A stretch of 17,889 bases of DNA from Loktanella sp. (lineage in GTDB: Bacteria; Pseudomonadota; Alphaproteobacteria; Rhodobacterales; Rhodobacteraceae). Positions 5,606-13,581 of the stretch are shown in pieces. Every line of letters starts with the position of its first letter. Position 1 is the stretch's first letter. Both the position numbers and the translations under genes were made by a program. The DNA lies in assembly GCA_003551805.1 (NCBI GenBank), contig PUNR01000058.1, positions 1-17,889 on the forward strand, given 5' to 3'. Below the pieces are notes generated by a model, which worked only from the letters and a program-made list of their open reading frames with translations, had not been told where the DNA came from and did no database searches.

Positions 5606-6745
5606 ATGAACGCCCATGCAAAATACCCCGCTATCGCCGATCTGAAATCCCGCGCGCGCGGCCGTATTCCGCATTTTGTCTGGGAATATCTCGACAGCGC
5701 GACCGGAGTAGAAGCAACGCAGCGCCGCAACCGCACCGCCCTTGATCAGGTGCTGATGAACCCCTCGATCCTGCACGGCGAATTCACGCCGGACCTGACG
5801 ACAACGTTGCTCGGCAAAACCCATCCGCTGCCCATTGGCATAGCGCCTGTTGGCATGTCGGGGCTGATCTGGCCGGGGGCTGAACAGATGCTGGCGCGGA
5901 CGGCTGCGCGCGAAAACATCCCCTACACGCTGTCCACCGTGGCCAGCCAACTACCCGAATCCGTCGGCCCACATGCCGGTGACCAAGGCTGGTTCCAGCT
6001 TTATCCGCCGCGCGACCCCGCAATCCGCGAAGATATCCTTAACCGCGCCAAAAATGCAGGCTTTCACACGCTCGTGCTGACCGTCGATGTGCCGGTGGCA
6101 TCGCGACGCGAAAGACAAACGCGCGGTGGGCTGACGCAACCGCCGCGTCTGACCCCAAGGCTTGCATTACAGGCAGCGCAATGTCCGGCATGGCTGATGG
6201 GCATTCGCAAAACCGGAATGCCCCGTCTGCGACTGATGGAAAGTTATAGTGATATCAAAGGCACCCTGCCCGCCAACCAGCATATCGGCTATCTTCTGCG
6301 CACCTCGCCCGATTGGGATTATTTCAAATCCCTGCGTGACGCCTGGGATGGTCCGCTAGTCGTCAAGGGCGTCAGCCGCCCCGAAGACGCAGCCCGCCTG
6401 ACCGATGAAGGTGCCGATGCAGTCTGGGTCAGCACCCATGCAGGCCGCCAGTTCGACGGCGGGCCTGCCAGTATCGAAACCCTGCCCGCGATCCGCGCTG
6501 CCACCGATCTGCCAGTGATCTTCGACAGCGGCATCGAAGGCGGGCTGGACGTCTTGCGCGCCATCGCCCTTGGTGCAGATTTCGTCATGCTGGGGCGTGC
6601 GTTTCACTATGGGCTGGCGGCCATGGGCGAACCGGGGGCGGCGCATGTGCTGGATATCCTGCGGCAGGATATGATCAGCAATATGGGGCAATTGGGCGCG
6701 CGCAGCTTGCGCGAACTGCCTAGTTGTCTGCGCCAGCCGCAGTAA
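5606..6745 (+). CDS. lldD: FMN-dependent L-lactate / alpha-hydroxy-acid dehydrogenase
   Basis: 379 residues, the usual length for the family, a single FMN-binding TIM barrel. Recognisable sites are PIGIAPVGMSGL (about 76-87), WFQLY (Y133), TVDVP (159-163), the FMN N5-contacting lysine in LVVKGV (K254), and the catalytic His-Arg pair in THAGRQFDGG (H278, R281), where most relatives have HGGR. DSGIEGG (about 307-313) and LGRA (329-332) bind the FMN phosphate. The enzyme oxidises L-lactate or a similar 2-hydroxy acid to the 2-oxo acid. An in-frame TAA at 5594-5596 makes 5606 the first ATG; the Shine-Dalgarno sequence is poor. Pyruvate carboxylase begins 60 bp downstream. A different 2-hydroxy acid (glycolate, mandelate) remains possible. 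Confidence 0.9.
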   Translation: MNAHAKYPAIADLKSRARGRIPHFVWEYLDSATGVEATQRRNRTALDQVLMNPSILHGEFTPDLTTTLLGKTHPLPIGIAPVGMSGLIWPGAEQMLARTAARENIPYTLSTVASQLPESVGPHAGDQGWFQLYPPRDPAIREDILNRAKNAGFHTLVLTVDVPVASRRERQTRGGLTQPPRLTPRLALQAAQCPAWLMGIRKTGMPRLRLMESYSDIKGTLPANQHIGYLLRTSPDWDYFKSLRDAWDGPLVVKGVSRPEDAARLTDEGADAVWVSTHAGRQFDGGPASIETLPAIRAATDLPVIFDSGIEGGLDVLRAIALGADFVMLGRAFHYGLAAMGEPGAAHVLDILRQDMISNMGQLGARSLRELPSCLRQPQ

Positions 6746-6805
6746 TCGTTATAGACGATCCCGAATTTGCTGCTTACCAATGCTGCAACTGCGAAAGGAA
6801 CCATT

Positions 6806-9800
6806 ATGACCGATTTCAAGAAGATTCTCATCGCCAACCGCGGCGAAATCGCGATCCGCATCATGCGCGCCGCCAATGAGATGGGCAAAAAGACGGTCGC
6901 TGTCTTTGCTGAGGAAGACAAGCTGGGCCTGCACCGTTTCAAAGCCGACGAGGCCTACCGCATCGGTGAAGGCATGGGTCCGGTCGCGGCTTATCTCTCG
7001 ATCGACGAAATCATCCGCGTGGCCAAAATGTCGGGTGCGGATGCGATCCACCCCGGTTATGGCCTGCTATCCGAAAACCCCGATTTCGTGGATGCCTGCA
7101 CATCAAACGGGATCACATTTATCGGTCCCAAGGCCGAAACCATGCGCCAGCTTGGCGACAAAGCCAGCGCGCGCCGCGTCGCGATGGAGGCTGGTGTGCC
7201 GGTCATCCCCGCAACCGAGGTGCTGGGCGAAGATATGGACGCCATCCGCAAAGAGGCGGCAGAGGTCGGCTATCCCCTGATGCTCAAGGCGTCATGGGGT
7301 GGTGGTGGGCGCGGTATGCGGCCGATCATGAATGAAAAGGAACTTGAAGAAAAAGTCCGCGAAGGCCGACGCGAGGCCGAGGCCGCATTCGGCAACGGCG
7401 AAGGCTACCTCGAGAAAATGATCATGCGCGCCCGCCACGTCGAAGTGCAGATATTGGGCGACAGTCATGGCCAGATTTACCACCTTTGGGAACGTGATTG
7501 TTCGGTCCAACGCCGCAATCAAAAGGTCGTCGAACGCGCCCCTGCCCCCTATCTGTCCGAAACCCAGCGCGAACAGCTTTGCAATCTGGGCAAGAAAATC
7601 TGCGCCCATGTGAATTACGAATGCGCAGGCACCGTCGAATTTCTGATGGATATGGATTCCGGCGAGTTCTTTTTCATCGAGGTGAACCCCCGCGTGCAGG
7701 TCGAACATACGGTGACCGAAGAAGTCACCGGCATCGACATCGTGCGCGCGCAAATCCTGATCGCCGAAGGAAAATCCATTGTCGAAGCGACAGGTTGCGC
7801 GTCGCAATATGACGTCAAACTCGACGGCCACGCCCTGCAATGCCGGGTCACGACCGAAGACCCGCAGAACAATTTCATCCCCGATTACGGGCGCATCCAG
7901 ATGTATCGTTCGGCCACTGGTCCGGGCATCCGGCTGGACGGTGGCACCGCCTATTCGGGTGCTGTGATCACGCGCTATTACGACAGCCTGCTGACCAAGG
8001 TCACCGCCCGCGCGCCCACGCCCGAAATGGCCATTGCGCGGATGGACCGCGCCTTGCGCGAATTCCGCATCCGCGGGGTGTCCACCAACATCGCCTTTGT
8101 CGAAAACCTGCTGAAGCACCCGACATTCCTGAACAATGAATACCACACCAAATTCATTGACGAGACACCGGATCTGTTCACCTTCACCAAACGCCGCGAC
8201 CGCGCGACGAAGATCCTGACCTATATCGCCGATATCACCGTCAACGGGCATCCTGAAACAGCGGGCCGCCCGCGCCCAGCCGCAGATATCCGCCTGCCAC
8301 GCCCGCCGGTGAAACCGACCAGCAACCTGACCCCCGGCACCCGCAACATTCTGGATGAAAAGGGCCCCGAAGCCGTGGCTCAATGGATGCGCGACCAGAA
8401 ACAAGTATTAATCACCGACACCACAATGCGCGACGGGCACCAATCCTTGCTGGCGACACGGATGCGATCGATCGACATGATCAACGCCGCCCCCGCCTAT
8501 GCCGCGAATATGCACGGGCTGTTCAGCGTCGAATGCTGGGGTGGTGCGACATTCGATGTGGCCTACCGGTTCCTGCAGGAATGCCCGTGGCAACGCCTGC
8601 GCGACATCCGCGCGGTGATGCCTAATATCATGACGCAAATGCTGCTGCGTGCGTCCAACGGGGTCGGTTATACGAATTACCCCGACAACGTTGTGCAAAG
8701 TTTCGTTGCCCAAGCCGCGACATCGGGTGTTGATGTGTTCCGCGTGTTCGACAGCCTCAACTGGGTCGAAAACATGCGCGTCGCGATGGATGCGGTGATC
8801 GACGCGAACAAGGTCTGCGAAGGCACAATCTGCTACACCGGCGACCTGCTGGACCCTGCACGCAGTAAATACGACCTGAAATATTACATCGGCATGGCCA
8901 AAGAACTAGAGGCCGCAGGCGCCCATGTGCTGGGGCTGAAAGACATGGCGGGCCTTTTGAAACCCGCCGCCGCCACCGTGCTGATCAAAGCACTGAAAGA
9001 TGAAATCGGCCTGCCGATCCATTTCCACACGCATGACACATCCGGCGCCGCGATTGCCACAGTGCTGGCCGCATCAGCCGCAGGCGTCGATTGCGTCGAT
9101 GCGGCGATGGACGCCCTGTCTGGCAACACATCCCAACCCACCTTGGGCTCGATTGTCGAGGCGTTGCGCGGCACCGACCGCGACACCGGCCTTGATATCG
9201 CCGCTATCCGCGAGCTTAGCAATTACTGGGAACAGGTGCGCGCGCATTATACCGCCTTCGAATCGGGCCTGCAGGCCCCCGCGTCCGAGGTGTACCTGCA
9301 CGAAATGCCCGGTGGCCAATTCACCAACCTTAAGGCGCAGGCGCGGTCACTTGGGCTGGAAGAACGCTGGCACGAGGTCGCGCAGACCTATGCCGATGTG
9401 AACCAGATGTTCGGCGATATCGTTAAGGTCACGCCATCGTCAAAGGTGGTGGGCGACATGGCCTTGATGATGGTCAGTCAGGGCCTGAGCCGTCAGCAGG
9501 TCGAAGACCCGAAGGTCGATGTGTCCTTCCCCGACAGCGTCATCGACATGATGCGCGGCAATCTGGGCCAACCGCCCGGTGGCTGGCCTGCGGCCTTGCA
9601 GAAAAAGATTCTCAAAGGGGAAAAGGCGCAGACGGAACGCCCTGGCAAATCGCTGCCCCCCGTCGATCTGGCCAAAACCAAGGCCGAACTGGCAGCGAAG
9701 TTCGAGGATGTCATCATCGATGACGAGGATCTCAACGGCTATCTGATGTATCCCAAGGTCTTTACCGATTACACCGCGCGCCACGAAATCTATGGTCCGG

Positions 9801-10249
9801 TGCGCACATTGCCAACGCGCACGTTCTTTTACGGGATGGAACCGGGCGAAGAAATCGCCGCCGAAATCGACCCCGGCAAGACGCTGGAAATCCGCATGCA
9901 GGCCGTCGCCGACATCAACGAGGATGGCGAGGTCAAAGTGTTCTTCGAGCTCAACGGCCAGCCCCGCACGATCCGGGTGATGAACCGGCTGGCATCGGCG
10001 GACAAGGTGCAGCGGCCAAAGGCGGAAAACGGCAACGGCAACCACATCGGCGCACCGATGCCGGGCGTGGTCGCCAGTGTCGCTGCGGTCGTGGGCAAAT
10101 CGGTCAAGGCGGGCGATTTGCTGCTGACGATCGAGGCGATGAAAATGGAAACCGGCATTCACGCAGAACGCGACGCGGTCATCAAGGCGGTGAATGTGCA
10201 GCCCGGCAGCCAGATCGACGCCAAGGATTTGCTGGTAGAACTGGAATAA
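6806..10249 (+). CDS. pyc: Pyruvate carboxylase, biotin-dependent single chain
   Basis: 1147 residues from the ATG at 6806, chosen because AAAGGAA (6794-6800) precedes it and the protein then begins MTDFKKILIANRGEIAIR like its relatives. The biotin carboxylase domain covers about 1-460, with KASWGGGGRGMR and FFIEVNPRVQVEHTVTEE. The carboxyltransferase domain covers about 530-810, with TDTTMRDGHQSLLATRMR (about 534-551), LKDMAG and the metal-binding HFHTHDTSG (about 738-746). A linker region follows, then the biotinyl domain with AMKMETG, biotin lysine K1113. It carboxylates pyruvate to oxaloacetate using bicarbonate and ATP, replenishing the TCA cycle in the cytosol. It follows the lactate dehydrogenase gene with no obvious terminator in the 60-bp gap, so joint transcription is possible. 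Confidence 0.98.
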   Translation: MTDFKKILIANRGEIAIRIMRAANEMGKKTVAVFAEEDKLGLHRFKADEAYRIGEGMGPVAAYLSIDEIIRVAKMSGADAIHPGYGLLSENPDFVDACTSNGITFIGPKAETMRQLGDKASARRVAMEAGVPVIPATEVLGEDMDAIRKEAAEVGYPLMLKASWGGGGRGMRPIMNEKELEEKVREGRREAEAAFGNGEGYLEKMIMRARHVEVQILGDSHGQIYHLWERDCSVQRRNQKVVERAPAPYLSETQREQLCNLGKKICAHVNYECAGTVEFLMDMDSGEFFFIEVNPRVQVEHTVTEEVTGIDIVRAQILIAEGKSIVEATGCASQYDVKLDGHALQCRVTTEDPQNNFIPDYGRIQMYRSATGPGIRLDGGTAYSGAVITRYYDSLLTKVTARAPTPEMAIARMDRALREFRIRGVSTNIAFVENLLKHPTFLNNEYHTKFIDETPDLFTFTKRRDRATKILTYIADITVNGHPETAGRPRPAADIRLPRPPVKPTSNLTPGTRNILDEKGPEAVAQWMRDQKQVLITDTTMRDGHQSLLATRMRSIDMINAAPAYAANMHGLFSVECWGGATFDVAYRFLQECPWQRLRDIRAVMPNIMTQMLLRASNGVGYTNYPDNVVQSFVAQAATSGVDVFRVFDSLNWVENMRVAMDAVIDANKVCEGTICYTGDLLDPARSKYDLKYYIGMAKELEAAGAHVLGLKDMAGLLKPAAATVLIKALKDEIGLPIHFHTHDTSGAAIATVLAASAAGVDCVDAAMDALSGNTSQPTLGSIVEALRGTDRDTGLDIAAIRELSNYWEQVRAHYTAFESGLQAPASEVYLHEMPGGQFTNLKAQARSLGLEERWHEVAQTYADVNQMFGDIVKVTPSSKVVGDMALMMVSQGLSRQQVEDPKVDVSFPDSVIDMMRGNLGQPPGGWPAALQKKILKGEKAQTERPGKSLPPVDLAKTKAELAAKFEDVIIDDEDLNGYLMYPKVFTDYTARHEIYGPVRTLPTRTFFYGMEPGEEIAAEIDPGKTLEIRMQAVADINEDGEVKVFFELNGQPRTIRVMNRLASADKVQRPKAENGNGNHIGAPMPGVVASVAAVVGKSVKAGDLLLTIEAMKMETGIHAERDAVIKAVNVQPGSQIDAKDLLVELE

Positions 10250-10258
10250 GCAACCGGC

Positions 10259-10280
10259 AAGGTGGGTCACGACCCACCTT
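10259..10280. terminator. Perfect palindrome after pyc, REP-like or terminator
   Basis: Arms AAGGTGGGTC (10259-10268) and GACCCACCTT (10271-10280) are perfectly complementary with only AC between them, beginning 10 bp after the pyc stop. No T-run follows, so it may terminate weakly, protect the 3' end of the mRNA, or be a REP-like element of the GGTGGG/CCCACC type common in this family. Confidence 0.6.
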
Positions 10281-10325
10281 ACGGGCCCTTTCACAACGGG
10301 GCAGACGCAACACATTGCCCGGTTT

Positions 10326-10355
10326 CTTATTTCTTCAAATACTCCTGCCAGAGGC
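10326..10355. repeat. Interspersed AAATACTCC repeat, copy B
   Basis: CTTATTTCTTCAAATACTCC at 10326-10345 matches CTTATTTCCACAAATACTCC at 16026-16045 except for two bases (TT versus CA). The following TGCCAGAGGC resembles copy A near 5550. It is intergenic, downstream of pyc. Confidence 0.55.
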
Positions 10356-10390
10356 CGACATCGCGGTAAAACCAACCGTCCAATGACGTA

Positions 10391-10431
10391 CCCCGCCCTG
10401 CCATATCCCGTAGGGCGGGGTTCACCCCGCC
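10391..10431. repeat. REP-like element with three competing arms
   Basis: CCCCGCCCT (10391-10399) is complementary to AGGGCGGGG (10412-10420); the same middle arm (GGCGGGG, 10414-10420) also pairs with CCCCGCC (10425-10431) over a TTCA loop. The two hairpins exclude each other. The rest of the 280-bp gap between pyc and tRNA-Gly shows no gene. Confidence 0.6.
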
Positions 10432-10482
10432 GCCCCTTGCGACTGCGATCAAGAAAAAAGTGGTGGTGGGGTGATTTTGGCC

Positions 10483-10511
10483 TTGCGGTTCGCGCGGCTT
10501 ATTTGTAATTC
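10483..10511 (+). promoter_or_regulatory. Putative promoter of tRNA-Gly
   Basis: TTGCGG (10483-10488), 17 bp, then TAATTC (10506-10511), placing a start near 10518, about 12 bp before the mature tRNA. The -10 resembles the TAATCA of the tRNA-Tyr promoter in this window, which lends support, but the match to consensus is weak. Confidence 0.4.
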
Positions 10512-10529
10512 ACGCCCTACCAAACGGAT

Positions 10530-10604
10530 GCGGGCGTAGCTCAGGGGTAGAGCATAACCTTGCCAAGGTTAGGGTCGAGAGTTCGAATCTCTTCGCCCGC
10601 TCCA
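10530..10604 (+). tRNA. tRNA-Gly (anticodon GCC)
   Basis: 75 bases with encoded CCA. Acceptor stem GCGGGCG/CGCCCGC, D stem GCTC/GAGC with AGGGGTA loop, anticodon stem TAACC/GGTTA with loop TTGCCAA (anticodon 10562-10564), five-base variable loop GGGTC, T arm GAGAG-TTCGAAT-CTCTT, discriminator T. T8 and A14 are standard. Confidence 0.97.
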
Positions 10605-10631
10605 ATTGGTTCTCTGGCCGCAAGGTCAGCT

Positions 10632-10662
10632 GCAAAGGCCGCCTTTCAGGGCGGCCTTTTGC
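10632..10662. terminator. Intrinsic terminator after tRNA-Gly, probably bidirectional
   Basis: GGCCGCC (10637-10643) and GGCGGCC (10650-10656) form a stem around TTTCAG, flanked by AAA on the left and TTTT (10657-10660) on the right, with outer GC pairs. On the plus strand it ends the tRNA-Gly transcript. On the minus strand it follows the stop of the receiver-like gene, where the opposite A-run supplies Us. Confidence 0.85.
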
Positions 10663-10670
10663 GTTGTGGA

Positions 10671-11273
10671 TCATGCACAAACGTTGCCTGACGGCACAAA
10701 GGCCGGACCTGCTTGTACCGGATGCAACCGGTGTCCTGCCGTATCCCCCCAGCCCCGCGAGGCTGCGGCGATTTCATGCATCGCAGGTGCCGCAAAAACG
10801 ACATCGGCAATATCATCATCTGCTTCATCCGCCCAAAGGTCGTCATCTACAGGTGTTGCAAGCTCGGCCGCTTCGGCGGCAAGGCGGCGGTCGATCCGGC
10901 GTGCAGCCTCATCCGCATTGCCAACAGCCGACAGCACGATCTGGCCCATCATATCCGCCCCCGTCCGGGTACCGATCAGCGCGTATAAACTGGGAATCAG
11001 TGCATAAAGGTCATCTGTCGCCTCTGCCCCCTGATCGGTGACGATGATCGTGCTGACATACGGGTTGCGCCGTTCCGCCGACAAAGCCAGCGAATGGGTC
11101 AGGTGTTTGCCCACCCGTTCGTCCATGACCATCAGATCGATTGTATCGGCGTCGATCATTGCCTTGGCGATATCACGGCTGCTGACACAAAAGGTCTGAA
11201 ACCCCTTTCGTGCCAATAGCAGGGTTGTTTGCACCGCATCGGCGGCGTTGTCGCGCAAGATTATTGCTTTCAT
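10671..11273 (-). CDS. Receiver-like protein, probably non-canonical (hypothetical)
   Basis: 200 residues; not recognised as a named protein. Residues 1 to about 117 resemble a CheY-type receiver fold: a hydrophobic beta-1 ending in an acid (AIILRDN, D8), beta-3 LMVMDE with a candidate phospho-acceptor (D51), and beta-4 STIIVTD with T79. The beta-5 lysine expected before a proline is missing (YALIGTRTG). About 118-160 is an acidic, Ala/Asp-rich stretch with no output-domain features, and the tail is Gly/Pro-rich. The ATG at 11273 has AGGAGA (11279-11284) upstream, which supports the start. It stands alone between tRNA-Gly and the divergent hisB. It could be a receiver-only signalling protein or a fold homologue without phosphotransfer; it was probably not recently acquired, as its base composition matches its neighbours. 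Confidence 0.8.
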   Translation of the reverse strand: MKAIILRDNAADAVQTTLLLARKGFQTFCVSSRDIAKAMIDADTIDLMVMDERVGKHLTHSLALSAERRNPYVSTIIVTDQGAEATDDLYALIPSLYALIGTRTGADMMGQIVLSAVGNADEAARRIDRRLAAEAAELATPVDDDLWADEADDDIADVVFAAPAMHEIAAASRGWGDTAGHRLHPVQAGPAFVPSGNVCA

Positions 11274-11361
11274 CGGATTCTCCTGACAGGGCTGCGATGC
11301 GGCAAGCTTGGCAGCAAATCCTTAAAACTTGCTGAAAAGCGCTGGCACTTTGTCAGGAGGC

Positions 11362-11390
11362 TTGGCGCTTGGCCTCGATACCCCTATAGA
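11362..11390 (+). promoter_or_regulatory. Sigma-70-type promoter of hisB
   Basis: TTGGCG (11362-11367), a 17-bp spacer and TATAGA (11385-11390) make a good housekeeping promoter, with a start expected near 11397, 20 bp before the hisB ATG. No leader peptide or attenuator fits between. Confidence 0.65.
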
Positions 11391-11416
11391 CATGGCCAAC
11401 AAGGCAAGGGACAGCA

Positions 11417-12007
11417 ATGACGCGGACAGCCACGATCACCCGCAAGACCGCGGAAACCGATATCACGGTCACCATCAATCTGGACGGCAGCGGCGTTTAT
11501 GACAACATCACCGGCGTGGGCTTTTTCGACCACATGCTGGATCAATTGTCGCGCCATGCGCTGATTGACATGCACATCCGCGCCACGGGCGATCTGCATA
11601 TCGATGATCACCACACGGTCGAAGATGTGGGCATCGCCCTTGGGCAGGCGCTGACGCAGGCACTGGGCGACAAACGCGGCATCCGGCGCTATGGCGCCTG
11701 CCATCTGGCAATGGATGACGCACAGGTGCGCACAGCGCTTGATCTGTCGGGGCGGCCTTATCTGATCTGCAATCTGGACCTGCCTTTTGGCAAGATCGGC
11801 ACGTTCGACACCGAACTGGTGCGCGAATTCTTTCAGGCCCTGTCGACGCATGGCGGCATCACGCTGCACATTGACAGGCTGCACGGCTTTAACGCGCATC
11901 ACATCGCTGAAGCGGCGTTTAAATCCGTTGCGCGCGCCTTGCGCGAAGCGGTGGAAACCGATCCGCGCAAGGCTGACGCGATTCCCTCGACCAAAGGCAG
12001 CCTATGA
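11417..12007 (+). CDS. hisB: Imidazoleglycerol-phosphate dehydratase
   Basis: 196 residues, a monofunctional HisB without the phosphatase domain of enterobacteria. The duplicated metal-binding histidine motifs are clear: FDHMLDQLSRH (about 36-46), DDHHTVEDVG (about 63-72), then GFNAHHIAEAAFKS (about 158-171). It dehydrates imidazoleglycerol phosphate to imidazole-acetol phosphate, the sixth reaction dedicated to histidine, with Mn in the active site, in the cytosol. AAGGG (11406-11410) precedes the ATG. The last bases ATGA (12004-12007) overlap the hisH start, so the two are translationally coupled. It is the first gene of the his block here. Confidence 0.98.
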   Translation: MTRTATITRKTAETDITVTINLDGSGVYDNITGVGFFDHMLDQLSRHALIDMHIRATGDLHIDDHHTVEDVGIALGQALTQALGDKRGIRRYGACHLAMDDAQVRTALDLSGRPYLICNLDLPFGKIGTFDTELVREFFQALSTHGGITLHIDRLHGFNAHHIAEAAFKSVARALREAVETDPRKADAIPSTKGSL

Positions 12008-12642
12008 CGACCGCCCTTGTTGATTACGACAGCGGCAACCTGCATTCGGCGCAAAAAGCGTTTGAACGCATGGCGTCAGAGACAGGCAGCGGCCCGATCA
12101 TCGTCACCGCCGATCCTGATGTCGTCGCCCGTGCCGACCGCATCGTTCTGCCCGGTGACGGCGCATTCCCGCATTGTCAGGCGCAGCTTTATGCCCAATC
12201 CGGTCTGGCAGAGGCGATCACGGATGCTGTGATCCGCCGTGCCGTCCCATTCTTTGGTATCTGCGTCGGCATGCAAATGCTGGCAAGCACTGGCCACGAA
12301 TACGAGGAAACTCAAGGCTTTGGCTGGATCGCAGGCGACATCCGCCGGATTACCCCCGACGATCCCAAGTTGAAAGTACCGCATATGGGCTGGAACGATC
12401 TGGTGATCGACCATCCGCATCCGGTGCTTGACGGGATCATAACAGGCGAACACGCCTATTTCGTTCATTCTTATGCAATGCAGGTCGCCGATCCTGCACA
12501 AAGGCTGGCCCATGTGGATTATGGCGGTGATGTCACCGCGATTATCGGGCGTGACAACATCATCGGCACCCAGTTCCACCCTGAAAAAAGCCAGTCCGCG
12601 GGTCTGCGGATGATCGGCAATTTCCTGAAATGGAGACCTTAA
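12004..12642 (+). CDS. hisH: Imidazole glycerol phosphate synthase, glutaminase subunit
   Basis: 212 residues, a class I glutamine amidotransferase. The nucleophile elbow GICVGMQ carries C87; the His-Glu partners are H192 and E194 in QFHPEKSQ. The N-terminus VDYDSGNLHSAQKAFE matches the HisH family's nucleotide-side interface. It releases ammonia from glutamine and channels it to HisF, which is encoded about 2.3 kb downstream. It overlaps hisB by 4 bp. The following lytic transglycosylase gene uses GGAG at 12632-12635, inside the end of hisH, as its ribosome binding site. Confidence 0.97.
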   Translation: MTTALVDYDSGNLHSAQKAFERMASETGSGPIIVTADPDVVARADRIVLPGDGAFPHCQAQLYAQSGLAEAITDAVIRRAVPFFGICVGMQMLASTGHEYEETQGFGWIAGDIRRITPDDPKLKVPHMGWNDLVIDHPHPVLDGIITGEHAYFVHSYAMQVADPAQRLAHVDYGGDVTAIIGRDNIIGTQFHPEKSQSAGLRMIGNFLKWRP

Positions 12643-12644
12643 CC

Positions 12645-13154
12645 ATGACTGCTTCACGCCTTTCACGCCGCCTGATCCTGCTGGGCGGCATCGCCGCCAC
12701 CGCCGCCTGCGCCACGCCCGAGGTCCAGAGACGCGACAATGAATTGGGCGCGCGGGCTGCCTTTGCCTCGCGCAACCTGCCACTACATCCGAACGAAACA
12801 CCGCAATTGCGGGCGTTGATTAACCAGTATGCAGATACCTATGATATACCGGTCACCCTGCTGCACCGCGTCATCATCCGCGAAAGCACGCATAATCCGG
12901 CGGCACGCAACGGCCCTTACTATGGCCTGATGCAGATCCACCCACAGACCGCCCGCACCATGGGGTTCCGCGGTGAACCGCGCGATCTGCTGGATGCGGA
13001 AACCAATCTCAAATATGCTGGCAAATACCTGCGCGGCGCGTGGCTGGTATCAGACGGCAACGAAGCCAATGCTGTCGGCTGGTATGCCCGCGGCTATTAT
13101 TACGAGGCCCGCCGCCGTGGTCTGCTTGTCGAAACCGGCCTGCGATCAGCCTAA
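12645..13154 (+). CDS. Exported lytic transglycosylase (SLT domain)
   Basis: 169 residues. The N-terminus has twin arginines and a hydrophobic core (SRRLILLGGIAATAAC); the cysteine could be a lipobox, although the -3 residue is Thr, so a Tat- or Sec-exported lipoprotein or periplasmic protein is likely. The SLT domain covers about 55-150, with the catalytic glutamate in IIRESTHNP (about residue 76), then YYGLMQIHPQTARTMGF and NLKYAGKYL. It would cleave peptidoglycan glycosidic bonds in the periplasm. The ATG at 12645 was chosen over one 15 bp upstream because it sits 9 bp after GGAG and gives a clean signal peptide. It lies 2 bp after hisH and is probably co-transcribed with it, although it has no role in histidine synthesis. 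Confidence 0.88.
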   Translation: MTASRLSRRLILLGGIAATAACATPEVQRRDNELGARAAFASRNLPLHPNETPQLRALINQYADTYDIPVTLLHRVIIRESTHNPAARNGPYYGLMQIHPQTARTMGFRGEPRDLLDAETNLKYAGKYLRGAWLVSDGNEANAVGWYARGYYYEARRRGLLVETGLRSA

Positions 13155-13161
13155 AGCGCAA

Positions 13162-13184
13162 ATGGCCCCGTCTGGCGGGGCCAT
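13162..13184. terminator. Stem-loop between convergent genes, bidirectional terminator
   Basis: ATGGCCCCG (13162-13170) and CGGGGCCAT (13176-13184) form a perfect 9-bp stem with loop TCTGG, between the transglycosylase and DUF2147 stops. T-runs on either side are short, so termination may be partial. Confidence 0.7.
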
Positions 13185-13191
13185 CGTGAAT

Positions 13192-13581
13192 TTACTGCAC
13201 GCGCACCCAGTTCTGGCTGGCGCAAATCAGGCCACCGGCCACGCAGCCACGCAAACGCAGCGCGTCGCCAGCCACATCCATCTTGCCGGTATAGATGCGG
13301 TCATTGGATGGCCGCCAAACCTGCCCGTCATAGGACCCGTCGCCGTTGGGCGCCATGTTGATGACGATCTGGCGCCCGATGTTGGGCGACTGGTATTCGC
13401 CTTCACTGTTAAAGGTGCGCGAAATCGTACCGCAAACAGCCGCACCGCAAGTATCGATGGTGACATAGGCGAATGCGCCGTCATCCACCTCGGTCTGCCA
13501 TGTGCCCAATGCCGCGTCTTGCGCCATTGCAGTACCAGCCATCGCAACAGCCGCAGCTGCAGCCAAAATCAAATGTCTCAT
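13192..13581 (-). CDS. DUF2147 exported small protein
   Basis: 129 residues from the ATG at 13581, chosen because a strong GGGGAGGAGA (13596-13587) precedes it and the protein then starts with a classical signal peptide, MRHLILAAAAAVAMAGTAMA, cleaved before QDAALG. The mature part has the DUF2147 pattern LGTWQTEVDDGAFAYVTIDTC, CGTISRTFN, YDGQVWRPSNDRIYTGKMDV and LRLRGCV, with four cysteines that could form two disulfides in the periplasm. It resembles a small beta-barrel; function unknown. It is inserted backwards between the transglycosylase gene and hisA. Its ribosome binding site is complementary to the CCUCCUCCC motif of the hairpin array. Confidence 0.88.
   Translation of the reverse strand: MRHLILAAAAAVAMAGTAMAQDAALGTWQTEVDDGAFAYVTIDTCGAAVCGTISRTFNSEGEYQSPNIGRQIVINMAPNGDGSYDGQVWRPSNDRIYTGKMDVAGDALRLRGCVAGGLICASQNWVRVQ

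Noticed and set aside
7292..8404. 370-codon minus-strand reading frame
   Set aside because: Antisense to the biotin carboxylase part of pyc; a shadow of codon bias.
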